Shown here piece by piece: positions 49,301-51,303 of a stretch of DNA of 64,000 nt. The position numbers were made by a program, and so were the translations under genes. Numbering within the stretch: position 1 is the stretch's first letter; each line of letters starts with the position of its first letter. Source of the stretch: Dyella sp. SG609. Its GTDB lineage: Bacteria > Pseudomonadota > Gammaproteobacteria > Xanthomonadales > Rhodanobacteraceae. The notes below the pieces were generated by a model. It had not been told where the DNA came from. It saw only the letters and a list, made by a program, of their open reading frames with translations, and ran no database searches. The DNA lies in the NCBI RefSeq assembly GCF_012275375.1, contig NZ_JAAZQJ010000006.1, positions 186,001-250,000 of the forward strand, written 5' to 3'.

Positions 49301-49798
49301 CGCGCCAGGGAGCGCGAGCGGCATCCGGTGCAGCACGACGCCTGCCGCGCGCTGCTGAACTGGCTGCTCGACCTGAACCTGGCCGGCGACTGGCGCACCC
49401 ATCCCGACTATCCCGAGCTGATGGCGCGCGCTATCCGCGGCGATCTCGACGGCGTGATCGCGCTGTGCATGGGCGCGGGGCTGGTGCCGGCGGGGCTGGA
49501 TGCGGACGAGGTGAAGCGCACGGTGGCGCTGTACGAAGCCTGCGGCCGCGCGGCCGACGACTATCGTCCGCCGGCGGCGCAGCTGCCGGTGACGTACTTC
49601 GCCGCCGATCGCCACGAAGGCGACGAGGTCTCGCTCGGCTGGCGCGACCTGGTGGGGCGGCATCTGGAGGTGTCGCGGATCGGCGGTTCGCATCTGTCGA
49701 TCGTGTCGGCGCCGCTGAATGAAAAGCTGGCGCGCGATATCTCGGCGCGGATCGGCCGCTATACGCCGAATCTTTCCTTCACCGCGGCCAGTCCGTGA
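18002..49798 (+). CDS. Giant trans-AT polyketide synthase/NRPS megasynthase
   Basis: A single uninterrupted 10,598-aa protein (roughly 1.1 MDa). In order it has seven KS, five DH, five KR, one C-methyltransferase, nine carrier domains, one C, one A and one TE domain. No AT domain follows any KS; only the KS-AT linker ending in LPTYPFARERYW-type motifs remains, so extender units must be loaded by the separate AT protein. Modules: KS-DH-KR-ACP; KS-DH-KR-ACP; KS-DH-ACP; KS-DH-KR-ACP; KS-KR-ACP; KS-KR-MT-ACP-DH-ACP; KS0-PCP; C-A-PCP-TE. It would build an unsaturated, alpha-methylated chain, add one amino acid (serine predicted) and release it. AGGAAG precedes the ATG. The P450 gene overlaps its stop. 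An internal ATG at 43220 may be a relic of a separate gene. Confidence 0.97.
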   Translation: MNAGQIEPINVSPEREDIAIVGMSCRFPGAADYAQYWRNLGAGVSSVGEVPANRWDREAFYSPDVREPNKSTSKWGGFMDGVEFFDADFFGISAREAAVMDPQQRIMLEQAWNCLEDAGYDPRAFSGTRTGVYVGVFTFDYRDHLGRALDAVEAHVATGTHTALIPNRISYFLNLHGPSIPVDTACSSSLVALHKAAHAIRRGECEQALVGGVSVLCSPTHFISFSKTGMLSPDGSCKTFDEHANGYVRGEGAAMVLVKPLAKAVADKDRILAVLRGSAVNHGGHARTVTYPGSLAQSNVVAHALREADVPVGTVSYVEAHGTGTPKGDPIEIEGLKMAFARVAEERGEVLDAGSCGIGSVKTNIGHLESVAGMAGLIKTILCMRHGVFPPLVHYTRLNPRIALEGSPFFIVDRAQPWVVRKDEQGRPVPRRAGISSFGFGGVNSHVVVEEYPAGEAAADEVAPSREPALIVLSAKTVPVLRERAKQLLDVLDSGEIGDGQLADLAYTLQMGRQGMAARLAVVVDSVAALRARLQSWLDGDTRGIFAGELSAEATAWSAEAVLVQPDADALETARRWAAGESFDWAALYASVPRRRLALPTYPFVRDKHWVELKTAVGAQAAIHPLVHRNTSTVSGLRFTSRFSGRESFLADHVVQSRPTLPAAAQLEMVRCAAELAFAAGGACRLQDVVWLRPFVAEDESRDCHVALFAEGEGRFGFEIYDDEGEGCVYSQGAVTRQLAAAEPATHDLTAWRARCRRSVREAGASYELFDRIGLAYGPAHRALGEVLIGDTEALARIVLPDAAKPSQGDYVLHPSVLDAALQAAIVVAADGQWTDAGLALPFALASLDVMAPCHGDLWALLRREAGQRTGDGVSRFDIDLCDDSGAVCARLGGFSLRAVGQANEEAVRTALFVPAWTPAAAATGAALAQHLVLSCVPSASPHVPGAAFVDIDMHGDLAERYESAAASLLEAIQALVPQPGRHLVQVVVPQAGEAQLLGGLGGLLRTAQRENPRIVGQLIEVEPGQDIARAIADSRESLASRIRYVDGVRQEGAWQETAAPSVARSPWKAGGTYLITGGAGGLGRILARHIAASAKDATLILTGRSPLPDAGFAELAAMGATVRYRQLDVGDREAVLSCVSELASLNGIVHAAGVLRDSLLVRKTRDELQEVLRAKVAGTLHLDEASRDLDLDLFLCFASTSGALGNVGQADYAAANAFMDAFARHRAELVAQGRRRGRSLSVDWPLWEAGGMRVDDATRAELLAHSGLVPLRTASGLAALEQALALDVAQVLVAEGAIARFKAALVDSPAAVSTAPIEAGSVSAELRDKAVRYFVRLLAGTLKRAPESIDARARMEAYGIDSILVMELTRSLEQVFGTLSKTLLFEYQTIAELAGHFLEEHRERLVEALGETAQEAPVAGPRDTVAPPPLSRRPRFGVSQPERLAAALDAKSAAGEIAIVGVAGRYPQAADLAAFWANLSQGVDSITEIPAERWDYRDYYDADRDAPGKTYGKWGGFIDGVDRFDPLFFNISPREAELMDPQERLFLECVHATLEDAGYTRENVAEDGNVGVFAGVMYEEYQLYGAQEQARGNNLALLNSPASVANRVSYFCNFNGPSLALDTMCSSSLTAIHLACQAIQRGDCAVAIAGGVNVSIHPNKYLMLAQGRFISGKGRCESFGEGGEGYVPGEGVGAVLLKPLAQAQADGDHIYGVIRATAVNHGGKTNGYTVPNPNAQAKVIERALRRGGVDAREISYIEAHGTGTSLGDPIEIAGLAKAFRHWTRDTRYCAIGSAKSNIGHCESAAGIAGVTKVLLQLKHRQLAPSLHSAVLNPNIDFDATPFVVQQELAPWARPVIDGRERPRLAGISSFGAGGANAHVVIEEYIAPQPAAQPSGPALVVLSARHEDRLREQAARLLAAIEADRQLPLHDLAYTLQVGREAMDERLGVLAHSLEDLRTKLAAYVAGESAIEDLYRGQARRNKDALAVFAGDDDAEAIVEAWIARGKFGKLLDLWVRGLAIDWARLRTDAPLRRISLPSYPFARERYWVQTGEARPLAPMTGANLHPLLQRNTSDLDGPRFSAGFSGGEFFFVDHVVRGTRMLPGVAQLEMARRAVAEVAGAGFEPRLKNVSWLRPIVAGPDGIALQLSLYPEADGAVGFEIHGGGDLVYAQGMAVDGRGAEAVANHDLVLLRSSCTTTYTAADCYAALARMGLQYGPSFQGIRELFTGAGQVLARIAVPAAAPADGYELHPSLLDAAFQATLGLQFPVPAAAVPQVPFALGGLQVLRSCADVAWAVVRYSAGSAGSGAGQAVPRLDIDLCDEQGTVCVRFTDVGLRAMAAAANEPAAARTLMLEPAWAAKPAGAAGAEPFASHLVMACGVDAGVAPPGVTVVATSMDGDLAACYEAAAATLLERLQALSTQGGIHRVQIVVPAHGGGSPMAGLLGMLRTARLENPRLHGQLIAVEPGQDVARALLDNRDDDARHVRYAGGERQVAGWAERQVPAASSPWKDHGVYLITGGAGGLGSIFAEAIARGARNPVLVLTGRSAPDERIHTVIRRLEALGAVVRYHAVDVADAASLTALVRGIPEEFESLDGVIHAAGVLRDGYLAGKTRQELRDVFAAKVAGTLNLDEATRDMPLDCFVCFSSIAGAAGNVGQADYAAANAFMDAFAHERAARVARGERYGRSLSVNWPLWEEGGMHADEATRAMLLRQWGMRAMGSAHGVDALHRALAAGIGQVLVIEGDAARIREVFLDAPRVAPAAEARAVPAASSDAVPAQGLRDPLKRALMAQVSALIKVKPEDLDGDTSLNEYGFDSISLTGFANALNRQYGLDLMPTIFFEYATLDGLAGYLEREYRDVLAARFAAPVPAAATPAPVVAAEAPAQEARRARRGYAATAAAPAPAAKQPVAIIGISGRFPMAEDIDAFWRNLDEGRDCIGEMPAGRADWLAWHGERAPEGSAGQIVRGGFIEGVDAFDPAFFGISPREAELMDPQQRLMMIHIWKALEDAGYAASALAGSDLGLYVGTMPSGYATLASRAGAAIEGYSSTGTVASVGPNRMSYFLGVHGPSEPVETACSSSLVALRRAVLAIGRGDCAMAVAGGVNTIVNPELHISFERAGMLSADARCKTFSADADGYVRGEGVAMLVLKKLADAERDGDHIYGLVRGTAENHGGRANSLTAPNPAAQAAVIRRAHQDAGIDPRTVTYIEAHGTGTPLGDPVEVNGLKAAFRDLYAATGGEVAEAHCALGSVKTNIGHLELAAGVAGVVKVLLQMKHRRLVKSLHAQTLNPYIDLAGSPFRVVGEAREWTALRDAQGRAVPRRAGVSSFGFGGVNAHVVLEEYIAPVADAPAVEGPVAVLLSARDGERLHEQVRELAAFVASPETRASVSLADLGYTLQIGREPMEERLGVIAGSLDDLHGKLARFLDGTGAVHRGRADKAREGMDGKIEAWIAQGRLDTLVELWVQGHAIDWRRLHAHRVPRRVSLPTYPFAAERYWIAAGAAPRAGAAALHPLVQRNTSTLEGPRFSSRFGGNETVFADHRVGGRAVLPGVAQLEMARAAAGLALESSGPLHLKDVAWMRPVLAGDEGVELHLSLYPRDGGDVAYELHADGDLLYGRGTVTTMASAAAPTPHDIDALRSRCAARHLDAAACYAMFEAMGLGYGEGFRGLVEVFAGEGTVLARVALPEAWRAAGQAYELPPGLLDAALQASIGLFAGDGGNTPPLMLPVSLAALDVLGPCADATWVVVRRSDAADVVDIDLCGDDGMPRLRFHRLAFRAIEAASAENGVVMEPMAIAPVQAAPIAVEHAEDDAAFLERATRHFERFLSAALKLPAHRIERKARMETYGIDSLMVLDLTRALEKTFGPLPKTLFFEYQTLADLSGYFARQHREALAGLLGERRSAAAAVSMPVATKTAAAPPTRQARYALRNRAIGDESGAIAIIGVAGRYPQAIDLDAFWANLSQGVDSITEIPAERWDHSRYFDEDRNAPGKTYGKWGGFIEGVDRFDPLFFNISPREAELMDPQERLFLECVHATLEDAGYTRENVAEDGNVGVFAGVMYEEYQLYGAQEQARGKALAVPGHPASIANRVSYFCNFNGPSMALDTMCSSSLTAIHLACQAIQRGDCAVALAGGVNVSVHPNKYLTLAQGRFISGKGRCESFGEGGEGYVPGEGVGAVLLKPLEQAHADGDHIYGVIRATAVNHGGKTNGYTVPNPNAQAEVIERALRKGRIDARHISYIEAHGTGTSLGDPIEIAGLSKAFAHWTADTGYCAIGSAKSNIGHCESAAGIAGVTKVLLQLKHRQLAPSLHSAVLNPNIDFDATPFVVQQELAPWARPVIDGRERPRLAGISSFGAGGANAHVVIEEYVEALSIEHRDDGPAIVPLSARDDARLREQAQRLLAAIEADPQLSLHDLAYTLQVGREAMDERLALLVHTLDELRGKLAAWLAGDTAIDELYQGQAKRNREALAELTDDDDMDGTVRAWLAKGKHGKLLALWAKGLAFDWRSLHAGRPLRRVSLPTYPFARERYWLPLEAAPSNESQAAALHPLLHRNTSTFALQRFSSRFTGREFFLADHVVRGNRVLPGVAQLEMVHRAVREALDGDERLRLVDVAWQRPVVADADRLEVHVALLPQDDAAIRFEISRGDTVCTVGSVAVVEEGEPPAAHDIESLRRICVASRLDAAQCQLAFERMGLAYGPSLRGLTEVLVGTGQALARIVLPAGTKLDGFGLHPSLLDAALQATLGLASPEGGTLWLPASLASLDIHAACAERMWAVVTRHDDSDSTGKSFDIDLCDDAGRICIRFGGVLLRKAPAIQDAAPVLLAAPAWLAQQAASGDVAGSVAKHAVLLAGLAAAEADRVRLTFGDATTVELGSDLAQSYEAAAAALLDTLRAWATEPGPCLVQVVVPAQGAAQAMAGLEGMLRTARLENPGIRGQLIRIEAGQDAVRVLAENRSDDAVSIRYVDGVRQTAGWTEAQPAADTVSPWKAGGTYLITGGAGGLGLVFARDIARQAQGATLVLTGRSPLSGETQAALDELAALGATARYRQLDVGDRAAVLACVREIAEAEGLDGILHSAGVLRDGFILRKSHQDLRDVLRAKVAGTVYLDEASRDLPLDAFIVFSSLAGAIGNVGQADYAAANAFMDAFAHHRDGLVAQGQRSGRSLSVNWPLWDHGGMRVDAATRQRLLRERGMAPLGTVEGCAALAQAWSLGSPQVLVAAGDLARLRADVLGQRAQQRVAAPEPAQTAAPVETSADDLRERTVRHLVRMLSATLKLPPQRIDADARLEAYGIDSVMTLDLTARLEQAFGALPKTLFFEYQSIAALADYFLQHHRMALAGLVGESTVAAPAPVAAPAAVLSAPVAASRLRSRFVSRTEVKEEGIAIIGVAGRYPQARNLEEFWANLSQGRDSITGIPSDRWDHSLYFDADRNAPGKTYGKWGGFIDGVDRFDARFFHISPREAELMDPQERLFLECVHATLEDAGYTRENVAEDGNVGVFAGVMYEEYQLYGAQEQAHGRFVAAPGSPASIANRISYFCDFHGPSLALDTMCSSSLTAIHLACESLARGGCAVAIAGGVNVSVHPNKYLVLAQGKFISGKGRCESFGEGGEGYVPGEGVGAVLLKSLAQAKADGDHIYGVIRATAVNHGGKTNGYTVPNPNAQAKVIERALRAGGVDARQISYIEAHGTGTSLGDPIEIAGLSKAFAHWTADTGYCAIGSAKSNIGHCESAAGIAGLTKVLLQLKHRQLAPSLHSAVLNPNIDFAATPFVVQQELAAWRRPVIDGREHPRIAGISSFGAGGANAHMVVEEYVPAVAEEPPGGPALVLLSARDEERLRERAGELMAHLAKPELKLADLAYTLQVGREAMDERLALLVHSLDELRGKLAAWLAGDTAIEGLYLGQARRGADALAALAGDDDMAATVASWFARGKYERLLDLWTKGFNLDWRHLHVNGVRPRRISLPTYPFARERHWFPTGTAQAPARAEPVIAAAAAPIETLMFRPAWPVRPVFEGAAAPASRVVLLCGLEDGLAVRIREQFPHAACLVAPSGADLGSAFEAAASLLLETLQGLAAQPGQHLIQVVVPREGEWQALSGLDGMLRTARLESPRLLGQLIAVEAGQDVAAALTEDGAAQRVRHVRGERQTAGWTELRPSAQGASPWKDHGVYLITGGAGGLGLIFARAIASEVRNPVLVLTGRSALDETIKSRIRELEALGAVVRYHAVDVADAEAIDTLVRGIPEEFESLDGIVHSAGVVRDSFLLAKTRDELRQVLRAKVAGTLNLDRASRDMALDAFICFASIAGALGSVGQADYAAANAFMDAFAHERAERVARGERQGRTLSIDWPLWAEGGMQVDAATQAMMRQQLGMHPLGSAEGLRILREAWASDASQLLVVAGEPERIREAVLGTATQGIAAPPAAMVEEMTIEETAESSREAVWTALTELVSALIKVKPDDLDGETTFSEYGFDSVSLTEFGNALNQRFQLRLTPTVFFEHPTLDRLIDHLVREQGVVAAPPVRKRAAAVVSAAAVSAPVPVVTVPAADEPIAIIGMSGRFPHAADIEAFWRNLRDGRDCIDEIPPSRWDWRSLHGDQGREAHRTRIIWGGFIDGVDEFDPLFFGVSPKEAELMDPQQRLAMIHVWKALEDAGYAGDALAGSDTAVYIGTGATGYGRLVDRAGLGGEAYASTGGVPSVGPNRISFMFDWHGPSEPVETACSSSLVALARGVAAIRGGQAAVAVVGGVNTIVTPEAHISFSKAGMLSADGRCKTFAAEADGYVRGEGVAMLVLKKLSEAERDGDCIHGLIRGVAENHGGHANSLTAPNPVAQAEVIRTAQRQAGIDPRTVSYIEAHGTGTRLGDPVEVQGLKAAFGAEALAAPYCGLGSVKTNIGHLELAAGVAGVVKVLLQMKHRTLVRSLHSERLNPYLELDGSPFYVVREAREWAALRDAQGRPLPRRAGVSSFGFGGVNAHVVLEEYVAPVAARPPVTAPVPVLLSARNERQLQEQVRLLLDFVTRSEVDLGDLAYTLQVGREAMESRLALPVASMEELRERLHSVVAAGESSALIHRGTASRGRRDAAADTQAIGAWTAARDLDKLLDAWVKGAAVDWRQWHGARRPRRIGLPTYPFARGRYWVPETTAPLRSEPVEPLPSGHEWLLLPTWEVVEPKLAASSEGGRTLIAGGSPARRAMLLDALPDAAVLDSMPVDVAVLERHLRALGSFDRIVWLAVDEARAADDDDALIAAQEHGVIAAFRLVKALLALGFDRRALDWTVVTVQTQCVHGSDTVAPGHAAIHGFMGAVAKECASWRLHLLDMPRADAWPLDRMYRLAGEGRGATLAWRGGQWFRQVLSRVDAASVAQQASPYRDDGVYVVIGGAGGIGQAWSEHMIRTHRARIVWIGRRAEDEAIAQALTRLGALGAAPLYIAADAADRAALQRACAEVLARHGAIHGVVHAAIDLLDKSVAQMDESRLRAGLAAKVAASVRIAQVFGAQPLDFMLFLSSLAGFVRAAGQGNYAAGCTFKDAYALHLAARLPYPVKVMNWGYWGSVGVVASGDYRERMARQGIGSIEPAEGMRALERLLRSPLPQLGFMKAVREDVRGGVFDLVGQAKVRMHPARFDSVADTLSVPPAFQGDAAHLAAEGREIDRLALAILRGELQGLGLADAAAASPRYARWLKHSLRMIAQAGLTVSPSLEGAWSEWNARKVAWQAAGHVRQAQVTLVDAMLRSLPAILRGEVEATAVMFPDSSMRLVEGVYQGNAVADHFNDVLCEAVLAFVAARVARDPAARIRIVEIGAGTGGTSARVMARLAPYAQHIGEYCYTDLSRAFLLHAQGKYGPSYPYLSYRLLDIGSPLEGQEIEAGGYDLAIATNVLHATRDIRESLRNTKALLGANGQLVLNELASCELWSHLTFGLLDGWWLYEDEALRIPGCPSLSPARWHAVLREEGYRQVRFPAEPAHGLGQQVIVAESDGVVLQKPAAKASAPVRVEAATVSRPAEAAAPADAASLRERCRAKLAKLIGKALKLPAGEIDTATGLDRYGMDSILVLELTNALRAAFEELGIEERVSSTLFFEHASIDALADHFIAVEPEAMGRWTGVDVRVAPPPRKHPLLQTADAAAGRFGSRFDGSEFFLADHRVQGRRVLPGVAQLEMARAAAQQAMPGSGVRLGKVAWVRPAVADDSGLSLQLALTAEPDGAFRFELRGEDGAVHSQGIALAGQAAAERHDLAALRARCTVAQVGHEHCYAIFESKGLQYGPAFRGIDELFVGEGEVLAKISLPAPVAATLPDYALHPSLLDAALQSSLGMHLAAHGEEGIALALPFAVDGVQAHAACAAGMWAYVRHAAGTAAAGDIRQFDIDLCDAHGQVCVRIEKLSLRTVHLKPAPPLSRDTNHERNSPAMNDSKDFTSHHGHATDTQPASAVLREKSILQFRKLISRRLALPLEAIGATVGFDEYGLDSILVMELTDALRVVFGAEQIGATLFFEHHDVEALVDHFLRTDPAALSRWAGMAAAAPAAAPAAVVQTASTAAREVQPVEATIPTVPAPVAPFDVAIVGLSGRYPGANDVHQFWDNLAAGRHSVSEVPPERWAHGRFFDERKGQAGKTYTRWAGLLDDVQGFDRLFFHIAPSEARLMSPQERLFMQEVHASIEDAGYTAAGLSATRKVGVFVGVTNEHYATGARFWSIANRISHLCNFQGPSLAVDTACSSSLTAIHLALESLRSGDSEVAIAGGVNLIVAPTQLIDLASMAMLSADDKCRSFAAGADGFVDAEAVGALVLKPLHRAVADGDHIYGVIKGSAINSGGKTNAYLVPNPNMQAQLVGDALRRAGIDARTVSYVEAQGTGSHLGDPIEVAGLAKAFRQWTQDRQFCALGSAKSNLGHSESASGFVAVSKVLMQMKHGMLAPSLHAATPNPEIRFADTPFFVQQALAPWTRPQLDVDGRRREFPRRAGISSFGAGGANAHLVIEEYVEPSSSMRGGLPGPAMIVLSARDPERLKARVERLLAALAPERHASDLALADIAYTLQVGREAMEERLALLVESLDELRGKLAAILAGGKDVDDVYAGQAKRNAFSALADDEDMQAAVQAWVAKGKYGKLLDLWVKGFAFDWNGLYAGAAKPRRVSLPSYPFAREVCWTDVRYPDAVDALPTLGAVRKEGLALAAADVPATDATGTMMRIWCELLGRPSVALDDDFFELGGQSLLATRLAVRIRDEFGVEVPVAAILEAPTVAALVAWVAAAALATAPASTVAAPAAVREESYPLSFAQQRLWFLDQLEGYSPTYNIPAAVRLKGRLDTAALEGALNDVVLRHDALRARFGSVDGTPVQYIAERVELALALHDLRASAPGEREAQTRQLMLDEASTPFDLHGGPLVRGSLLRLADDEHLLLLTMHHIVSDGWSMGILVRELGTLYASRAFGAPAALPELPMRYVDFARWQREWLSGEVLERQLGYWKKQLAGAPTLLTLPTDRPRPPTQGQDGAALPYALPAELSAKLQALSRKSQGTLFMTLCAAFNVLLARYSGQNDICIGTPIANRNRSEIEDLIGFFVNTLVLRNQVDLSAGFTDLLKQVRATTLDAYAHQDVQFEQLVGAVQPERHTSYSPLFQVMLVLQNAPLNLALPGLELELVPHETVTAKFDLTLTFSEGPQGLYGSFEYNTDLFDRATIERMGEHFANLLQAIVAEPERPLGELPMIGEAEYRQLVYGFNDTAKAYPRVTPETNTLHQLFEAQVARTPEHVAVVYENRSLTYAELNAQANRLARHLRHLGVGPDVLVGLCTERSIEMIVGLYAIEKAGGAYVPLDPTYPSDRLATIVEDAAPAAILTLTHLRHAAPTIPGLPVLCIDGDAASWAMEDAGNPVNATQPGDLAYVIYTSGSTGKPKGVGIDHRGIVNRLEWMQEAYPLTAADRVLQKTPFSFDVSVWEFFWPLLEGATLVVAKPGGHQDVAYLAGLIDAERITTTHFVPPMLEVFLNEVEPGSGRSLRQVMCSGQALPMDLQQRFFATWDHVALHNLYGPTEASVDVTYWQCRKDSALNCVPIGKPIANIQIHILDDYFNPVPVGVVGHLYIAGVGLARGYVNRPDLTGQTFIPNPFSAEDGARMYLSGDLARYLPDGNIEYLGRSDHQVKIRGLRIELGEIESTLAALEAVRDVVVLARPDERGVQRLVAYLVAHDGQALPDPAVLRRTLAQTLPDYMVPEYFVGLATMPLTSNGKVDRKVLPAPEMAQDEGEHVAPRTAMEKAIAAVWSELLKVEKVGLTDDFFELGGHSLLATQLVSQLRKRHVAEIELRDLFSHATLGALASFVDTRKQGGLHPNLVPIRAKGTAAPLFLIHPIGGGVQYAFDLAQHLDANQPVYGLAVGETLHRSIDAMATAYLDAIREVRPSGPYLLAGWSLGGMVAYEIAHRLLAAGEDVQFVGMIDTSAPALRARERERHPVQHDACRALLNWLLDLNLAGDWRTHPDYPELMARAIRGDLDGVIALCMGAGLVPAGLDADEVKRTVALYEACGRAADDYRPPAAQLPVTYFAADRHEGDEVSLGWRDLVGRHLEVSRIGGSHLSIVSAPLNEKLARDISARIGRYTPNLSFTAASP
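22365..26720 (+). other. PKS module 2: KS-DH-KR-ACP
   Basis: KS2 (about 1456-1885) has Cys1626 in DTMCSSS and His1761 in HGTGT, with GHCE intact. DH2 (about 2066-2343) shows the full HVVRGTRMLP motif with His2095, and LLDAAFQ. KR2 (about 2352-2780) has GGAGGLG at 2520 and Tyr2662. ACP2 carries Ser2819 in a GFDSI context, a different ACP type from ACP1. All parts look active, predicting an enoyl intermediate. Confidence 0.88.
26730..29830 (+). other. PKS module 3: KS-DH-ACP without KR
   Basis: KS3 (about 2912-3348) is intact: Cys3080 in ETACSSS, His3215 and His3261. DH3 (about 3516-3787) has His3545 in HRVGGRAVLP and Asp3709 in LLDAALQ, but YGEGF replaces the usual YGPSF-type motif. ACP3 has Ser3855 in GIDSL. 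No ketoreductase lies between DH and ACP. The DH therefore needs a KR acting from another module, or performs a different task such as isomerisation, or works on the upstream beta-hydroxy intermediate. Confidence 0.85.
29830..34165 (+). other. PKS module 4: KS-DH-KR-ACP
   Basis: KS4 (about 3945-4373) has Cys4113 and His4248 and is nearly identical to KS2 over long stretches. DH4 (about 4553-4816) has His4582 in HVVRGNRVLP and Asp4743. KR4 (about 4829-5240) has GGAGGLG at 5003 and Tyr5144. ACP4 has Ser5301 in GIDSV. KR4 and ACP4 resemble KR1 and ACP1 rather than KR2 and ACP2. Predicted outcome: an enoyl intermediate. Confidence 0.88.
34165..37655 (+). other. PKS module 5: KS-KR-ACP
   Basis: KS5 (about 5390-5818) has Cys5558 and His5693 and belongs to the same near-identical group as KS2 and KS4. 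No DH follows; the linker passes straight to KR5 (about 6000-6420), with GGAGGLG at 6178 and Tyr6320. KR5 and ACP5 (Ser6477, GFDSV) closely resemble KR2 and ACP2. Predicted outcome: a beta-hydroxy intermediate. Confidence 0.88.
37655..43665 (+). other. PKS module 6: KS-KR-MT-ACP-DH-ACP
   Basis: KS6 (about 6554-6985) is intact (Cys6722 in ETACSSS, His6857) and resembles KS3. KR6 (about 7157-7637) has GGAGGIG at 7380 and Tyr7521 in GNYAAG. It is clearly diverged from the other four KRs. A C-methyltransferase (about 7638-7987) has the SAM motif VEIGAGTGGTS near 7801. ACP6 has Ser8050 in GMDSI. DH6 (about 8116-8390) has His8143 in HRVQGRRVLP and Asp8304. A second carrier, ACP7, has Ser8466 in GLDSI. 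The DH placed between two ACPs is unusual. Predicted outcome: an alpha-methyl enoyl chain. Confidence 0.85.
43670..45795 (+). other. Module 7: non-elongating KS0 followed by a PCP-type carrier
   Basis: KS7 (about 8558-8978) keeps Cys8713 (DTACSSS) and His8888 (NLGHSE), but the HGTGT His is replaced by Gln8848 (EAQGTGS). Loss of this His is the classic mark of KS0 domains, which pass on chains without condensing. The carrier that follows has Ser9208 in FELGGQSLLAT, an NRPS-type PCP motif, unlike the GIDS-type PKS carriers upstream. This pair is the handover from polyketide to peptide chemistry. Confidence 0.88.
45800..49798 (+). other. NRPS termination module: C-A(Ser)-PCP-TE
   Basis: The C domain (about 9268-9710) has HHIVSDG with His9401. 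The A domain (about 9738-10230) has YTSGSTGKPKG at 9880. By hand alignment, its ten pocket residues read D9926, V9927, W9930, H9969, M9994, S9996, L10020, V10028, D10029, K10220. This differs by one residue from the EntF serine code DVWHFSLVDK. The PCP has Ser10275 in GGHSL. The TE (about 10320-10598) has Ser10400 in GWSLGG and His10564 in GGSHLS. Predicted: amide formation with L-serine, then hydrolysis or cyclisation. Confidence 0.85.
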
Positions 49799-49818
49799 GC
49801 GCTCAACAGGGGAATGCC

Positions 49819-51303
49819 ATGAACGAAACCGTCTCCGAAGCACTGGCCTTGCCCGAAGAAGCCCCGGCCGAGCTCAGCTACACGCGCCGCATCGAGGATC
49901 TGCCCGCGCCGAAGGGCCAGCCGGTGGTCGGCAATGCGCTGCAGCTGAGCGGCCGCCAGATGCACCAGAAGTTCAGCGCCTGGGTGCGCGAGTACGGACC
50001 GATGTTCCGCCTGCAGGTGTTCGGCCACACCATCGTGATCGTCTCCGACGCGGCCACCGCGCATGGCGTGATGCGCGAGCGTCCCGACGGCTTCCGCCGC
50101 AACGGCGGGCTGAAGACGATCATGAACGAGCTCAACATCGGCGGCGTGTTCACCGCCGAGGGCGCGGCCTGGCGCAAGCAGCGCAAGCTGGTGATGAGCG
50201 GGCTCAATGCCGAGGTGATCCGCAACTTCTTCCCGAAGATGGTGACCTTGACCGAGCGCATGCTCGAACGCTGGAAGAAGGCGGTGCTCGAAGGCCGCGC
50301 CATCGACCTGCGCCGCGACCTCAAGGCGATGGCGCTGGATACCATCGTCGGCATCGCCATGGGCCACGATATCGACGCGGTGAACCAGGACGGCGATCCG
50401 CTGCAGCGCGATATCGACAGCATGTTCCAGCGCCTGGGCCAGCGCACCACCGCGGCGTTTCCGTACTGGCGCTACTTCAGATTGCCGGTGGACCGCGCGG
50501 CGGAGCGCTCCTTCGCCGAGATCGAGACGCGGGTGCAGGAGTTCATCCGCAACACGCGCCAGCGCATGGAGCAGCAGCGCGAACTGCAGCGCAAGCCGGC
50601 CAACATGCTGGAGGCGATGATCGCCGCCAGCGAGGATCCCGAATCCGAATTCACCGACGAGGAACTGGTGGCCAATGCCATCCTCAGCGTGATCGGCGGC
50701 GAGGACACCACCGCCAACTCGATCGGCTGGATGCTGTGCCTGCTGGCGCAGAATCCGGCTGCCGCGGCCGCGCTGGCGGCGGAAGCGGACCAGGTGCTGG
50801 GCGAGGCGCCGCTGCCGCGCGAGTGGGAGCAGATGAAGGCCTTCCATTATCTGGAGGCGGCGCACAGCGAGACGCAGCGGCTGAAGGCGGTGGCGCCGTA
50901 TCTGGGGCTGACCGCGAACGCCGATTGCGTGGTGGCCGACACGTTCATTCCGAAGAACACCGCGATCATCGTGGCGACGGCGGGCGAGGGGCACGACGCG
51001 GCGCAGTTCCCCGAGCCGGATCGTTTCCGGCCCGAGCGCTGGGTGGCGGAACTCCGCGAGCCCGGCGAGGAAGACCCCAGCCGCAAGCTGTTTCCGTTCG
51101 GCGGCGGTGCGCGACTGTGCCCTGGGCGGTTCCTGGCGCTGACCGAGATCAAGGTGGTGGTGTCGATGATCATGCGCAACTTCGAGCTGGAGCCCGACCC
51201 CAAGGCGCCGCCCGCGAAGGAGCTGCTGAATTTCTTCATGGCGCCGAGTTCCGTGCCGGTGCGGCTGAAGCTGCGCGTGCCGCCGGCGGGAGGCGCGGCT
51301 TGA
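49819..51303 (+). CDS. Cytochrome P450, tailoring oxidase of the cluster
   Basis: A 494-aa heme monooxygenase, probably hydroxylating or epoxidising the polyketide. All P450 marks are present: the I-helix GGEDTTANS near residue 293, the ExxR pair E351/R354 in ETQR, and the heme loop FGGGARLCPG with ligand Cys434. No membrane anchor is seen, so it should be soluble and need separate redox partners, which are not encoded here. ATG 49819 is favoured, with GGGGA just upstream. A GTG at 49795 in the same frame overlaps the megasynthase stop and would add eight residues. The next gene overlaps its end. Confidence 0.93.
   Translation: MNETVSEALALPEEAPAELSYTRRIEDLPAPKGQPVVGNALQLSGRQMHQKFSAWVREYGPMFRLQVFGHTIVIVSDAATAHGVMRERPDGFRRNGGLKTIMNELNIGGVFTAEGAAWRKQRKLVMSGLNAEVIRNFFPKMVTLTERMLERWKKAVLEGRAIDLRRDLKAMALDTIVGIAMGHDIDAVNQDGDPLQRDIDSMFQRLGQRTTAAFPYWRYFRLPVDRAAERSFAEIETRVQEFIRNTRQRMEQQRELQRKPANMLEAMIAASEDPESEFTDEELVANAILSVIGGEDTTANSIGWMLCLLAQNPAAAAALAAEADQVLGEAPLPREWEQMKAFHYLEAAHSETQRLKAVAPYLGLTANADCVVADTFIPKNTAIIVATAGEGHDAAQFPEPDRFRPERWVAELREPGEEDPSRKLFPFGGGARLCPGRFLALTEIKVVVSMIMRNFELEPDPKAPPAKELLNFFMAPSSVPVRLKLRVPPAGGAA

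Noticed and set aside
18002-49798. Beta-branching (HMG synthase) cassette
   Set aside because: No HMGS, ECH or donor ACP gene is present and no tandem ACPs with the branching signature were seen.
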